In this document: positions 18,312-28,718 of the stretch, piece after piece | Layout: each line of letters opens with the position of its first letter | Numbering within the stretch: the first letter of the stretch is position 1 | From: Symsagittifera roscoffensis | Taxonomy: Eukaryota > Xenacoelomorpha > Acoela > Convolutidae | Assembly: GCF_963678635.1 (NCBI RefSeq) | Contig: NC_087065.1 | Location: 20,349,623 to 20,413,622 of the forward strand | Reading direction: 5' to 3' | Length of the DNA stretch: 64,000 nucleotides | The notes under the pieces: model-generated | Databases searched by the model: none | Told to the model about the DNA's origin: nothing | The model's input: the letters and a program-made list of their open reading frames with translations, nothing else | Position numbers and translations under genes: made by a program

Positions 18312-18495
18312 GGCTGGTCACCTCTTCCAGTCAAGTCTCCTAGCGGTTCAGCTCAATCCTTGTGAACCACTTTCCCATTCGGCTGGTCACCTCTTCCAGT
18401 CAAGTCTCCTAGTGGTTCGGCTCAATCCTTGTGAACCACTTTCCCACTCGGCTGGTCACCTCTTCCAGTCAAGTCTCCTAGTTGTCCAGCTAAGT
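18312..18495. repeat. 69-bp tandem repeat, about 2.7 copies
   Basis: GGCTGGTCACCTCTTCCAGTC recurs at 18312, 18381 and 18450, and the 69-bp spacing carries the whole unit. Since 69 is a multiple of three, a 23-residue repeat is open on the plus strand (AGHLFQSSLLVVQLNPCEPL type). There is no other sign that it is coding. Confidence 0.9.
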
Positions 18496-18854
18496 TGCAA
18501 GCTATCTGAAAACCCTTGACAACGCCCCCTTTTTGGGCACCTTATTGAGGTTGCTGGATTAGATTGCTAGGTTGATCGAAACGATCGGTCTTATAAAACA
18601 GTATGGGTATACTATTTAATTAAAATAAAGGTTTGATCCAACTAATCTGGTGTCAAAGTCACTGTCATTTTTGTTTTATGGTTTTTGTTCATTTTTCTAT
18701 TCTTTTTTCTTGTTTTTGTTTCGCATTTTGTCTTTTTGCTCGTGTCTTTGTCCCCCTAGTTACCCCCCCCCCCCTTACTCGGTTAGCTAAGCCTCGTTCG
18801 GAGAGCGTACCAGGAAGTTTTCTCAAGTTTTCTTAAAAAGCTATCACGGTACAA

Positions 18855-21276
18855 CCGGAAGGCTTACACGTTCCCGCTGAACCGTACCACCGGTACTCTA
18901 GAATGGGCATGTAACCCGGAGCTGTGTCAAGTGGGTTCGACTCCGTAGTCATGATGTCGTAAAAACACCCAGGAGCGCCATAAAAACACTATGTAACAGT
19001 CGCCTACTTCGGTCACGTATGAGGCTTAAGAAAAATAGGCCCTATAACCATTGGCTCGAGAGTCAGGGACACTATCTCCTGTGTTTTTCTATCTCAAAAA
19101 CGGTCGGAGCCAATTCGGTTCACTTGCGACATGAGACTAGAACCCGTTACAGCTTAAAGGCCACTACCAAATACCTCCCCCACTCTAGAAAATAAGGTAG
19201 AAAATAAGAACTCCCCATACTTAGGTCTCAAAATACCCAAAATACACAAACGCCGTTAAAAACAGGGTCGTAACAATCCGTTAAGTTACTTTTTATTGGA
19301 GAGTGGAACTTTGATCCATTTCAGATGGATCAACCTAAAACTCGCCTTACCTCAACATACTTATCACAAAATGCACTCGGGAAAATTAAATTAGGTACTT
19401 AAAAAGCAGCACACTTGAGAATCAGAGTAATTAAGCTAATTAATAACTCTGGCATGAATATAATGGAATATAACTCGAGAAGTTTTCTAACAATGAGTTC
19501 CAATCAAAGGAAATGAGTTTTAACTTGGGAATGTAGTTTTGGGTCTGAACCATTGGGAGACTTCAGTTGTCTACCTTTCCATTGAAGGTTCACTCTGGTT
19601 CAGTTGAATTCCGATCTTCTTTCGAATCACTCTGTCTCCTATATCAAGATAGGTCAGCCCTACTCTCGTGGTTCTTATTATTATCTCGGAAATTGCGAAT
19701 AGCAATTTCCCGCAGTTTTTTCTGTCACTTTCCCGCTATTGCGATTCGGTCGTTCTGATCTTATATTTGATGTTTCTTAGTTGTCGCGAGAAAACTGAGC
19801 ATGACAGGCTTAATTCGAATTTTTGAAAAATTAAACTTCATTCCAAAACCACGTATTTCGTATTCCTCAAGGTCAAACTTCCAGATATGACCGACTGGCA
19901 CATAGTTGAAAAATAAATCCATCATTAATTAAATCTCTATAAAGTCAGATTTTCGTACTTCCGCTTCGGCCGTTCAGGTGTTACAAACCGAACCAGCGCT
20001 TATTCTACTAGCGGCTAGGCCCATGGGACGAGCTTCAAACCGTCTGGTCGCTTCTGAACTGTCCTGTGGCGGTGTCGTGGCTCTAAACCAGAAGGAATGT
20101 GAGTGGAGGCGAGACTTTGTTTTATAGCGGTAATCAAATTTGAATGCCGAGAGACCTCCCTGCACTTCAGAGACAAGATAGGCCATGCCATCAGTCTTCG
20201 GCTACATCTTGTGACATTCGACCAGAATGGACAAAATGCAATTTCGTGTTCGAGTTTTTATCGGAACATCTGACCGAGAGAAATGATGGTTTTGATGGTT
20301 GAGTGACGCTAATTGATTGATTAGACGAATTGGGAGGAGTTAGTTTTGACTAAAATGCTAATTTTTAAAAATTCGATTTGGACGTCAATGACACGTAACT
20401 TTTTTATTATTTCGCACCAACTGAAACTGCGAAATCAGAACAACAGTAGTCTAAGTCACAACAACAACGGAAAAACGACCGCAGATTGAGATTGCGATTA
20501 GAAATTGTCAGAAACCATTCCGAGTTGTAATGATTGTGCCGCTAAAATTGTTACAAAGCGATTCACGAGAACCAGGGAGGGTGTTGGGAAGATGTGTCCA
20601 GCCGTCCGAGAAGAAATAAGAGCGTTATTTCTACGGATTCCAGAATCCGGAAGGGTCTCGGGAAATAACTGAAACATTATTTTAATCAATTTGCAGCTTC
20701 TGGGAATGTCCTGAATTGAATTAAAAACATCTAAATTTGTTTTCAGATTATGAGAAGCTATGAGTTGAGGGAAAGGGTTGATCCATCTTCGATGGAGATG
20801 ATGACTTTTTTTGTACTGAACAAAAACAATAGTAAAATAATATATAATAGCAGCCCTGTTTTTAGGAGTGACCTCGTGGTCTGGGGATACTGCGACCCAG
20901 CCATGAGCTCACTATTTTGCACGTAATTAGGTTAATTAGAGCGTTCTGATCGAAGCCGGAAACTGTAATTGTTTTTTTTGTCGACCCGATGTTAGAAAGA
21001 CCACCAAAAGAACTGGTTTTGGCAGAGACGGTGAAAAGCATGTCAAGCTGTGTTTAGACGCTAGCCAGTCGTTATAGAAACTAGCTTTTTTCCGTCGATA
21101 TGTACCTCCGGGCGAATGTTACATAGATGTTTTTATGGCGCTCCTAGGTGTTATTCTTTTTAACATCATGACCGGCAGAACCATTAACGAGCACTCCGTG
21201 CCGAATAGATGCTAAGATAACGAGGCGCTAACCACCGGGGCGGAATGTTAGTTCGGAACGCGGAAGCCTTCCGGAT
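18855..21276. mobile_element. Composite repeat A-B bounded by imperfect inverted repeats
   Basis: The left arm 18855-18996 and right arm 21118-21276 are inverted repeats. The best-matching parts are CCGGAAGGCTT near the outer ends and AGGAGCGCCATAAAAACA next to the inner ends. Between them lie block A (about 19000-19905) and block B (about 20213-21117). Both blocks recur near 34620-35470 and 33577-34494. No transposase was seen. The layout suggests a non-autonomous inverted-repeat element, but flanking target-site duplications were not identified. Confidence 0.6.
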
Positions 21277-22474
21277 TCCCGTGAATAGCTTCTTAACCTA
21301 GTTAAGACCGAAAATTCACGTACCAGGAAGGGTGGGGGATTGGCCGTCCCGTCGTCCCCTGAAACGTTTGTGACCAAAAAAATTTTTAAAGATAAACAGG
21401 ACACCACACAAAGTAGTATAGTACCTAAGAAAAAACAAAAAACAAATAAATAACCAAGAAAACCAAAAACAGTTAAAAAAAAGTGTAAAATCAGTAGAAA
21501 TCATTCCCCCAGACGAGATGTGATCCGACCCTTCCGTTTGTTGTTGTTAGATATATTGTTGTTACAGGCATTTATATCAGTCAGGATTGTTACGATTAAG
21601 TTTGTGGCCCATTTGTGGAGCTTGTACTGCAGGGTTATTTGAGTATTTAAGCACGTTAACGCTAATTTGCGCTCAATCCGGAAGGGTCTCGGGATTAGAG
21701 AAAAAGACTGATCCGGTAAGCAGTGCAAGGAGCGACAAGAAGGGTTTCGAAGACAACAAAAATCGACTGTTGGGTATCGTTAACAAGTTTTGTATCTCTT
21801 TTTGTACATAAAGTAGGATATTAATCTGTGGGGGGCTCGACAGTGACTGCACTGTAGTGACACTCCAACATGTTGCGGTTTTCCAAGTTAAGCACCTTAA
21901 TTCGGATATTGAAAAAAAGCGGTGGGGTATAATTTTATTAGTATCATGATTTATACTGCCTGCATTTATACTCCTATATCGTTTTTCAGTGAAAAAGATA
22001 GCAAACAACCGAATTTTCTTGATTTTTCAAAAAAGAAACACCACAAAATAGGAAATGTTTTTGAAATTTTTGAGTTAGGACATCAAAAATTGTTGTTCGG
22101 ACAACGTTCGCTAGTGAACCGACAGGTTTTAAAGCCCGTTTGCCGATAACTTTCCGGATCACAGAGAAAGTGAGTTAAAAGTGTTTGGTTTAGTGGATTC
22201 ATCAATCCGGAAGGGTCCAAGTATCATTGTTTTTGGCAATTTTTTTCAGCTGGAATGCTTTAGATCGGGTTTTTTGCATTTAACTAAATCAATAGAGGCC
22301 TTTTGATCTCGGATCAATAATTTTTAGGTCGAAAAGATCAGAATTGCGAAAAATGTTAAGCGGAACCTATAAGAGAGAAAATTTTTTGACTTTAGAAAAA
22401 AAACAGTTTGGTTAATAACTTTGGAACAGCTAGACAGATCCAGTTGATCTTAATACCATTAGATGAGAAATTAG
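21277..22474. other. Region between the composite repeat and copy 2, no gene seen
   Basis: AT-rich, with no recognisable coding block. The short motif AATCCGGAAGGGTC, also present inside block B, recurs near 21675 and 22204. The expected gag and most of pol of copy 2 are absent, so copy 2 is truncated at its 5' side here. Confidence 0.45.
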
Positions 22475-23158
22475 GTGAGCTTACTCATAAAAACTTCAAT
22501 TATTCAAAAAAATTACCGTGAAAATCTTTTAAGATTGTTTTTTTATGAAGAAACCTTACCCTACGCAGAAGAGGAATGGCAAGACCCCGAACAAATGGAG
22601 GTCCCCAAGAATTTGGAACCAGATCTTCCGTTTACTATACAGAACCGACAGAGTGACAGGACAAGACTCACGAAGAAATATAATCCTTACGGAGATGACT
22701 TCGTAGTGGTTAGGATAGATCTGAAGAAGATAGTGGAAGAAGTTGTGGGCCTAGAAGGAAAAACCGTGTCGCAACACATCGATGTAGTCGACAATCACGA
22801 CGAGAAGTGGGTCGATGACCGGTCCAAGCCCGAGGTAGAATTCGCCGACGAGCATCAGCAATCCTTTCAACAAGACTTGACGAAACTGCGTGTCTTGGAA
22901 TGGCTGAACGGAATGACGTCGGACCCAAAGGAGACCAGTGTCACGATTCAAGATGTAGATCGTGAGAGCATGAAATACATAAAAACCGAAAGGGATGATC
23001 CTTCCTGGGCTGCCCAGGAAGGGCAGCTACTCATTCCTGCATCCAAGCTCGATTTAATATTTGATATGCGATCGACGGGGATGTCGATGGATATTTTTGT
23101 CCGGGGAGTGAAGGTAGGACTTACCCACACTGAAAAATTATTAATGAGAGACAGGTGA
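22475..23158 (+). pseudogene. Integrase C-terminal tail fused to accessory linker
   Basis: About residues 30-60 match the integrase tail of copy 1. The same frame then continues through an acidic linker (WVDDRSKPEVEFADEH), RVLEWLNGM and FVRGVKVGLTHTEKL, all alignable with the damaged 9782-9300 region of copy 1. The frame is unbroken from integrase into the accessory region here, which suggests that the ancestral Pol polyprotein included the macro-like domain. It ends at a TGA (23156-23158) caused by an indel. Confidence 0.75.
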
Positions 23159-23630
23159 TCTAGAAGCAGAGATAGGCGAGCACCCTAAGAAACCGGACAT
23201 AGGGAGAGTAGTTGAGTCTTTTTTTAACAAGCCGAACGAGTACCCAAGTAGCATAATATTGACAGATAGCGATTTTATACTTACAAATAGAACATGTACG
23301 ATAGCGATCACAGCGGACATGAGTTTTAAGACAGCGTTAGCAGCGTTTTTTAAGAGGGAATATAAAAACATAGAGTTTCGTTGGAAGCAAAGACCAGGAA
23401 TAGGAGGCGTAGCAGCCTTGCCTCCAGCGGTGTCGCAGATACCGGGAAAGTATCTATGCTTCTTGGTGACGAGGGCGACGGAGAAGCAGCATGTGGACCC
23501 GGAAAACCTAGAATTGTCCTTGACGAGACTGAGAGACTTCCTTGTGGAGAGGGAGGTGAAGGAACTCTCGCTTCCAGTATACGACCCGAACCGAGGACGA
23601 CTGCATCCACGGGAGCTGTTTGCACTGATA
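23159..23630 (+). pseudogene. Macro-domain-like block of copy 2
   Basis: The frame of ORF 23259-23699 carries LTDSDFILTNR, FKREYKNIEF, KQRPGIGGVAALPP, GKYLCFLVTR and LSLPVYDPNRG. It matches copy 1 nearly position by position. As there, the GCGLD loop of TARG1-like enzymes is replaced by YDPNRG. Conservation of this altered loop in two diverged copies suggests that it was fixed in the working element rather than lost by decay. Clear homology ends at PREL (about 23620). Confidence 0.68.
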
Positions 23631-24083
23631 CACATAATCATTTCTGATACTAACATACAAGTATACATACATAAGAAAAATTATTTGAGTATAGGCTGAG
23701 TTAGGTTGCATGCAGGAAGGTGCCGTACTAAGTGTGTTGTGTGTGATATGTTATATGTCACGTTTTTTGTGTTATGTTATTAAGACCCTGGGTAAGAAGG
23801 GACTAGTGACCATGAATAATCGAATGACAATCTTAGGAATAGATCCAAAGTTTAGACTGTCCATTCTTAGGTCGAATTCCAAAATTTTAGTAAAAAACTG
23901 ATTTAAATAAATTTTAAGATCAAAATCTTTTTATCTGACTGTTTTAAATAAATATTAATACAAAATTAGAGTAATGCTGACAGATGTGATATTCGTGACC
24001 TCTTTTCTAGATCCTGATTGATCATTTAATCATTCATCTGATTTCAGTTGACTCAAACTAATAAACAAACCGAATTTGACGAA
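23631..24083 (+). other. AT-rich spacer matching the one in copy 1
   Basis: About 450 nt with no block homology, placed between the macro-like domain and ORF B as in copy 1. Just before the next ORF is TCTGATTTCAG, which looks like a 3' splice site (pyrimidine-rich tract plus AG). No clear donor was pinned down, so intron versus internal initiation region is open. Confidence 0.45.
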
Positions 24084-24842
24084 ATGGACAACTTCAATTT
24101 GAACGAATTATTGCACCTAGTGGAGGCATACGTAGGACCGATGATAGATGCGATCTATTGTCGGCTGATGGATCGAGACTTCGCTCTGGAAGGCTCAGAG
24201 GTAGTCATGTTGTTGGTCGCCTTAATAAACATCTTAGGGCAAGATAACCGTGGGGACTGCCCGACGGAAGTCTTATTGATGGCCGCATATGGAGAAAGAG
24301 CAGTCCTAGACCGCCCAAACATGAGGGTAATGAGGTAGAGAAACAGGGCTCTCTCAGGAAGTGACTTGGCGAACGAGCCTGGATTGGAAAGTTCCAGGAC
24401 CTACCAACCATGTGAGATGCCTCTGCCAACCAAGTCTAGGCCTGGTCTGAGAAGAACGCATCAGGAGATGAACAGCGAGGCTGCCTCGTCTAGTTAACAA
24501 TTGAGAGTAGCTGTGCCACCAAAGAGGGCGAGAGTAGAAAAAGAAATTCAAATGAACAAAACCATGAAAAACCTCAACGGAACGATAGAAGAACCGGAGA
24601 AGACCAGAAGGGAGCTGGAAGAAATGGCCAAAATCATGCTCAGTACGGATGAAGACAGAGACATGTGGAAAAGATTGTTTGAAGATTGCAACAAGAAACA
24701 GGGTGAAGAAAAAGAGTGTATGAGGCGAGAGTACAAAGAGCGATCGGAGCGGCTGGCGTTGACGACATCCGTAGAAAGAGCGATACCAGCAAGGAATTTT
24801 TCTCGTGGGCAGTCCCCGATGGATTGTTTGACGCCTCACTAG
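24084..24842 (+). pseudogene. Accessory ORF B N-terminus of copy 2: helical block and coiled coil
   Basis: From ATG 24084 (or 24048): the helical block with LLHLVEAYVGPMIDAIYCRL and GDCPTEVLLMAAYG aligns with copy 1 residues 1-85. After a TAG (24336-24338) and a TAA near 24498, the same frame continues as a charged coiled coil (TRRELEEMAKIMLSTDEDRD) ending in TAG near 24840. The frame is preserved across all three stops. The coiled coil is shorter than in copy 1. The function is unknown. Confidence 0.6.
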
Positions 24843-25860
24843 TTGATTCAAACGACGGAGACGCAACTCTCAGCTACAACTGGTCGAGTGACAATCCCGG
24901 ACCCGAGTGACACCCTAGGGGACCCAGTCGTGGAGCAAACAGTGAGAAAATTGATAGAAACAGCTGGACGATTGGTCGCTAATAGGAATGCACCAGGTTC
25001 CGGGGTGATTGCACCCTATGGAAAAATAGATGATACGGGCAGAGTACAGATCTCCCAAGAGACGATGGTGAGAACGGGAGCTAGTAACACAACGTTACCA
25101 CCAAAGAGCTCTAAGGTTCCAGACAGGAAGATACGAGAGATGCCGATGAAGAAAATGTCCCAAGTGATTGACGTGCAGAAGAACAACCAGATAAAGAATG
25201 ACTTCACAGGAGTTCCGGAGACGGATCCGCGAGCCTGCTTTAATCGATCGACTTGGAGCCTAGCATTAAACCTGCAGCAACCGCCATTTGGGACATCACA
25301 TCTGATACTGGTTGACAGCTTGGTGAGAGTACTCCAGAACCTGAGGAACTCCTGGATCACCACGGTGATGGCCTTTGGAGGTGCAACGACAACCCAGCTA
25401 TTTCGAATGGTAGAGCTGATGAACCCAGGGCGGATTCCTTACATAATGATCCTAATAGGGACGAACAATGTACCTAGAGGCTAAGATGAGGAAGAGGCAC
25501 AATGGGAGTCAATGATGGTGTGCTTATTCACTACTCTCTGGCAGAAATTCAAGTGCGCAGTACTGACCGTTTGCACCGTACCAATGAGCAAGAAAACGTT
25601 GACATCGACAGGAAGGAGACAAAATGAAGGAGTCATCAAGTGGAACAACATACTGAAAAATTTGGCGAGTTTGAATGCTAGACGGATGATCCATATGGAC
25701 ATTGAACACGAGCTGAGAGCTATGGATCATGCCAAACTAACCACAGATGTGATTCAATTTGATAGTATTGAAAGACAAGCCCGGATGAACCGAGTCTTCC
25801 AGGAGCGACTGGATGGAATGGAAGTCGAGCTCTTTGACACGGGAGTGCTAAAGAAGGAAG
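24843..25860 (+). pseudogene. SGNH hydrolase domain of copy 2
   Basis: After a linker, block I reads HLILVDSLVR (Ser kept, preceding Gly changed to Val), then a GGATTTQLF segment, and block III is LIGTNNVPRG (Asp of GTND changed to Asn). A TAA at about 25482 interrupts the frame, which resumes with CAVLTVCTVP, matching copy 1. Block V reads TTDVIQFDS, with Gln replacing the catalytic His. This copy is therefore predicted inactive while keeping the whole fold. Confidence 0.72.
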
Positions 25861-26453
25861 AGACAACGAACGAACCGGCAATTTCAACCTTTGTGCCCCC
25901 TAATCTAGAAACACGTCTGGGAACAGTCGAAGCCGTGACCTACAGGCCGCAAAGCTCTAGCGAGCTAGGGCAAAGGACAGACGTACTTGATCGTTTGGGA
26001 GAAGCGCCAGTAAGAAGAACCATTCATCCAAGGCGAAGGTTAGGACCTGTCAATTCGACAGCGGAGACGACAAGCACATCGAGATCAGAGACTAGATCAG
26101 AGACAACGAGTACCAGCCGAGAGGAGCGACGACCAGACAGGAGCTCTTTGATGTGGTCGAGGCCCATACCTTCTGCCTGGCATATCTACAAACAGAACCT
26201 GATGAAATTGAACCTTCAGACGGTAAGGTTTGCAGCAGATGCCATAAGGATGTTAAATGGAAAGAGACTATCCGTCAACGGACTGTACTCAATCGCAGGC
26301 GTGGACTGGTTGATAGCAGCTGGCATAAACTTCAGCTCCACGGCCGCCTTGAGACTTGCTGACTTAGAGGAACTGTCCTCAAACAATACAATGGGTCCAG
26401 TAAATGCAAGACCTTTGCAAGATGTAAAATTGAACCATGATGAAGGAAATTGA
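25861..26453 (+). pseudogene. Low-complexity linker and helical block of copy 2
   Basis: A Ser/Thr/Arg-rich linker (TTSTSRSETRSETTSTSR) occupies the same place as the Ser/Arg/Pro linker in copy 1. It is followed by the helical block with VRFAADAIRMLNGKRLSVNG and VDWLIAAGINF, and the start of the next block (MGPVNARPLQDVK). It ends at a TGA (26451-26453). No known family was recognised. Confidence 0.55.
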
Positions 26454-27265
26454 GAAGAAAGGCCCGGGAGATTGTTGACAACGAGGGCACCAATAGGACA
26501 ACAAGTGAAAACGTTCACGCAAATACGAGCACGCCCAGGTCACGTAAAAGATAGAGCGTACCCGAAACAGGTGACCCAAGAGGGCGATGTTTAGAGATAT
26601 GGTGGGATGAAGACGATTAGGAAAGACGAGACCATATTTGCAGCGTATGACAAAGCAGAAATGAAAAGCAAAGATCATGATAGTCGCGAACTCGGACTTC
26701 GTACACACCTCCAAGTCTCTGTTTTGGCCTGACGTTATAGAGTTAGCAGCGGTCGACCTGGACCTAATGCAGTCGGTGTCATTGGCCATCGGAGTAAAAA
26801 GACAGACGGAAATGAACTCGATCACGGTAAGGATTTCCTGAGCAGACTCAGAGAGCCTACGACAGCCGAAGCCGCTGTATGGCCATCTATAAAGGATATC
26901 CTCGAATCAATGGGTGAGGTAGTAGACACTCTGAAAGAAGGTGCCTTCACTAAAATAACACCGAGAGCCGTGTTTGCACTGTCTCCGGGATATGCACATC
27001 TCCCGGATGAACTGAAGCTTGTATACGCGATGGTGGCGTTGCTCTCGGAAGAGAAATATGATGTGATCATATCGGCCCCAAATCGCGGAATAGAGATGGA
27101 GAACCTAAGACCACTTAGGGCGGAATTACCTGCGGTGTGATCTGACACCTCGAATGCGATGCGAGAATTTAAGGACCAATCACTACACATGTTAGTGTTA
27201 GATGAGGTACTGGGGTTGTTGGAGCTGTCCAACTTCAGCCGACAATTTAAACTGAAACCATCGTA
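26454..27265 (+). pseudogene. Second alpha/beta block of copy 2
   Basis: Fragments in shifting frames match copy 1 in order: VANSDFVHTSKSLFWPDV, a degraded GNELDHGKDFLSRL in place of AGMNDHLHATGFLEQL, ALSPGYAHLPDELKLVYAM, ISAPNRGIEMENLRPLRAEL and VLDEVLGLLELSNFSRQ. The invariant SPGYA, APNR and LDEV-L motifs mark the conserved core. Their function is unknown. Confidence 0.6.
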
Positions 27266-27657
27266 GCGATGTCAAACGACTTATGGTTCCGAGGAATGAA
27301 AGTAAAGGAGGAAGGAGAAAGAAGGAAAAATTCCAAGGAGACGAGAGCTCACTTGGAGGCGATGGTCCTGAGAACGAAACCAGAGGCCAGCAAGTGGCTG
27401 CACTTGACTCCTCGAATAGCCGCATTGGGCGCGGACGCTTTCGAGCGAGGCCCAGTGATGACCAGGAAAATTCATGCCTACCTGGTGAAAGAGGTAAACC
27501 TGGCCGAAAATGCTAAAGAGAAGTCAGCCGAGTTAGTAAACAGAGTGTGCCAATTTACCCTGGAAGCTTTCTGGACATAGAATGTAAAAGGAGAAGAAGG
27601 CTTCGACCGGACTGACAGCATTCTGGAAGGGTTAGGAGCGGATAGACCGCATCCTTT
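27266..27657 (+). pseudogene. Conserved linker block of copy 2
   Basis: ORF 27269-27580 contains MSNDLWFRGMKV, then a Lys/Glu-rich stretch and LHLTPRIAALGADAFERGP. It aligns with SLWFRSMDL, WPFLTPRLENA and the PPLVKQIWSFL region of copy 1 (about 1060-800). It is mostly helical, with no recognised family. Confidence 0.55.
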
Positions 27658-28206
27658 TTGGCGAAAGTTTACCCATCGCTTTCTCGCTACCTGATAAAAG
27701 AATTCCTCCATGCAGTCATAGAACTAGTCCTGTTCGTGACGTTTGCAGCAGAGAACTTCGTGAGAGGACCAGCGATACTGATCACCGAAGGAGTGCAGAG
27801 TTTGCGACTAGATGGACTTCTACCGTTAATTGCGATAACACACAGAAACTTGAGAGGATTGATGAATCTGACACGCTACCCGGAGCAGACGTGGGGGAAT
27901 GTGAGGAGATTCGACGTGAAGCGACCCACGCATTCCTGGACTAAGATAAGAGATCTGCGACATACTCTTATCCAATACCTCCTGCAGCAGAATCACTTTG
28001 GAACAAGAGAGGATGAGACGATTCAGAGGGAGGAAGACGTGCGACGTCATGCTGGGGGCATGCCTCTGCTAACTGACCTGAGCTTGGCTATGAGGACCGA
28101 TCCCTTAGCATTGATCAGAGGAGCCACGGAGTTCATGGCAGTGATATACGGTCCGTCAGTCACGTTTGCGTTCCCTGACTTTAAGTTGGAGGCGTATAGG
28201 ACCTGA
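27658..28206 (+). CDS. Conserved accessory block X1 (unknown function)
   Basis: 182 codons, largely helical. It aligns with copy 1 at 1-740, sharing RGPAILITEGVQSLRLD, LTRYPEQTWG, GGMPLLTDLSLAMRTDP and IYGPSVTFAFPDF. Two GP-containing loops and the MPLL-DL-LAMR-DP motif are the most conserved parts. No match to a known enzyme or capsid family was recognised; a structural role is only one possibility. The end at 28206 is probably an artificial stop, because the homology continues into the next ORF. Confidence 0.55.
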   Translation: MAKVYPSLSRYLIKEFLHAVIELVLFVTFAAENFVRGPAILITEGVQSLRLDGLLPLIAITHRNLRGLMNLTRYPEQTWGNVRRFDVKRPTHSWTKIRDLRHTLIQYLLQQNHFGTREDETIQREEDVRRHAGGMPLLTDLSLAMRTDPLALIRGATEFMAVIYGPSVTFAFPDFKLEAYRT

Positions 28207-28220
28207 ACCTCATATCAGCA

Positions 28221-28718
28221 GTGGACGGAAGTGCACTTAACTGGTGTGAGCAACACGCACTACGAGAGTTGATGAGTGCGGGCTTGTTATTCGCGAATAT
28301 ATCAGAGACGGAGATGACCGTCATAAACTTTGATGATCACTTCCGAGACAGGATGGGAGAAGTGGATAGAGGGCACATCGAGGTATTCCCGAAGCTCTGG
28401 AATCTAAGGCCCTACGATAAAACAAACGGCGAATTCACCAGAATTCTTCGACTGACCGCAGCATACCACAAATTGAGAGAAGAAATGAAGGGCTGGGTTG
28501 ACTACACGAAACTGCCAGAAGAGATCTCCGAGTTCCCTTTGATCAAAAGGTTGTTGCTCGGAGCAGACTCCGTAGTACAAACCCCTAGGTTGAGAGCCTT
28601 TGAAACTAATGAAAGGAGAGTAGTGAAATTCTCCGAGATCATGGACCCGTGCTTTGTGGGCAGAAACGCCGCAGTGCTGCAGTATACGAGCAGAGCTATG
28701 GGACCCAGTCTATTTTGA
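28221..28718 (+). CDS. Conserved accessory block X2 (unknown function)
   Basis: 165 codons. Begins with DGSALNWCEQHALRELMSAG, which matches the last bases of copy 1 (VLDGTALNWC at about 60). It continues with a helical, acidic domain containing FDDHFRDRMGEVDRGHIEVF. It ends at a frameshift near 28710: the +1 ORF starting at 28649 continues the protein. No family was recognised. Confidence 0.55.
   Translation: MDGSALNWCEQHALRELMSAGLLFANISETEMTVINFDDHFRDRMGEVDRGHIEVFPKLWNLRPYDKTNGEFTRILRLTAAYHKLREEMKGWVDYTKLPEEISEFPLIKRLLLGADSVVQTPRLRAFETNERRVVKFSEIMDPCFVGRNAAVLQYTSRAMGPSLF

Noticed and set aside
24842-26453. Cellular GDSL lipase gene captured at this locus
   Set aside because: It is collinear with the blocks of copy 1 on both sides and has lost two catalytic residues; it is part of the retroelement.
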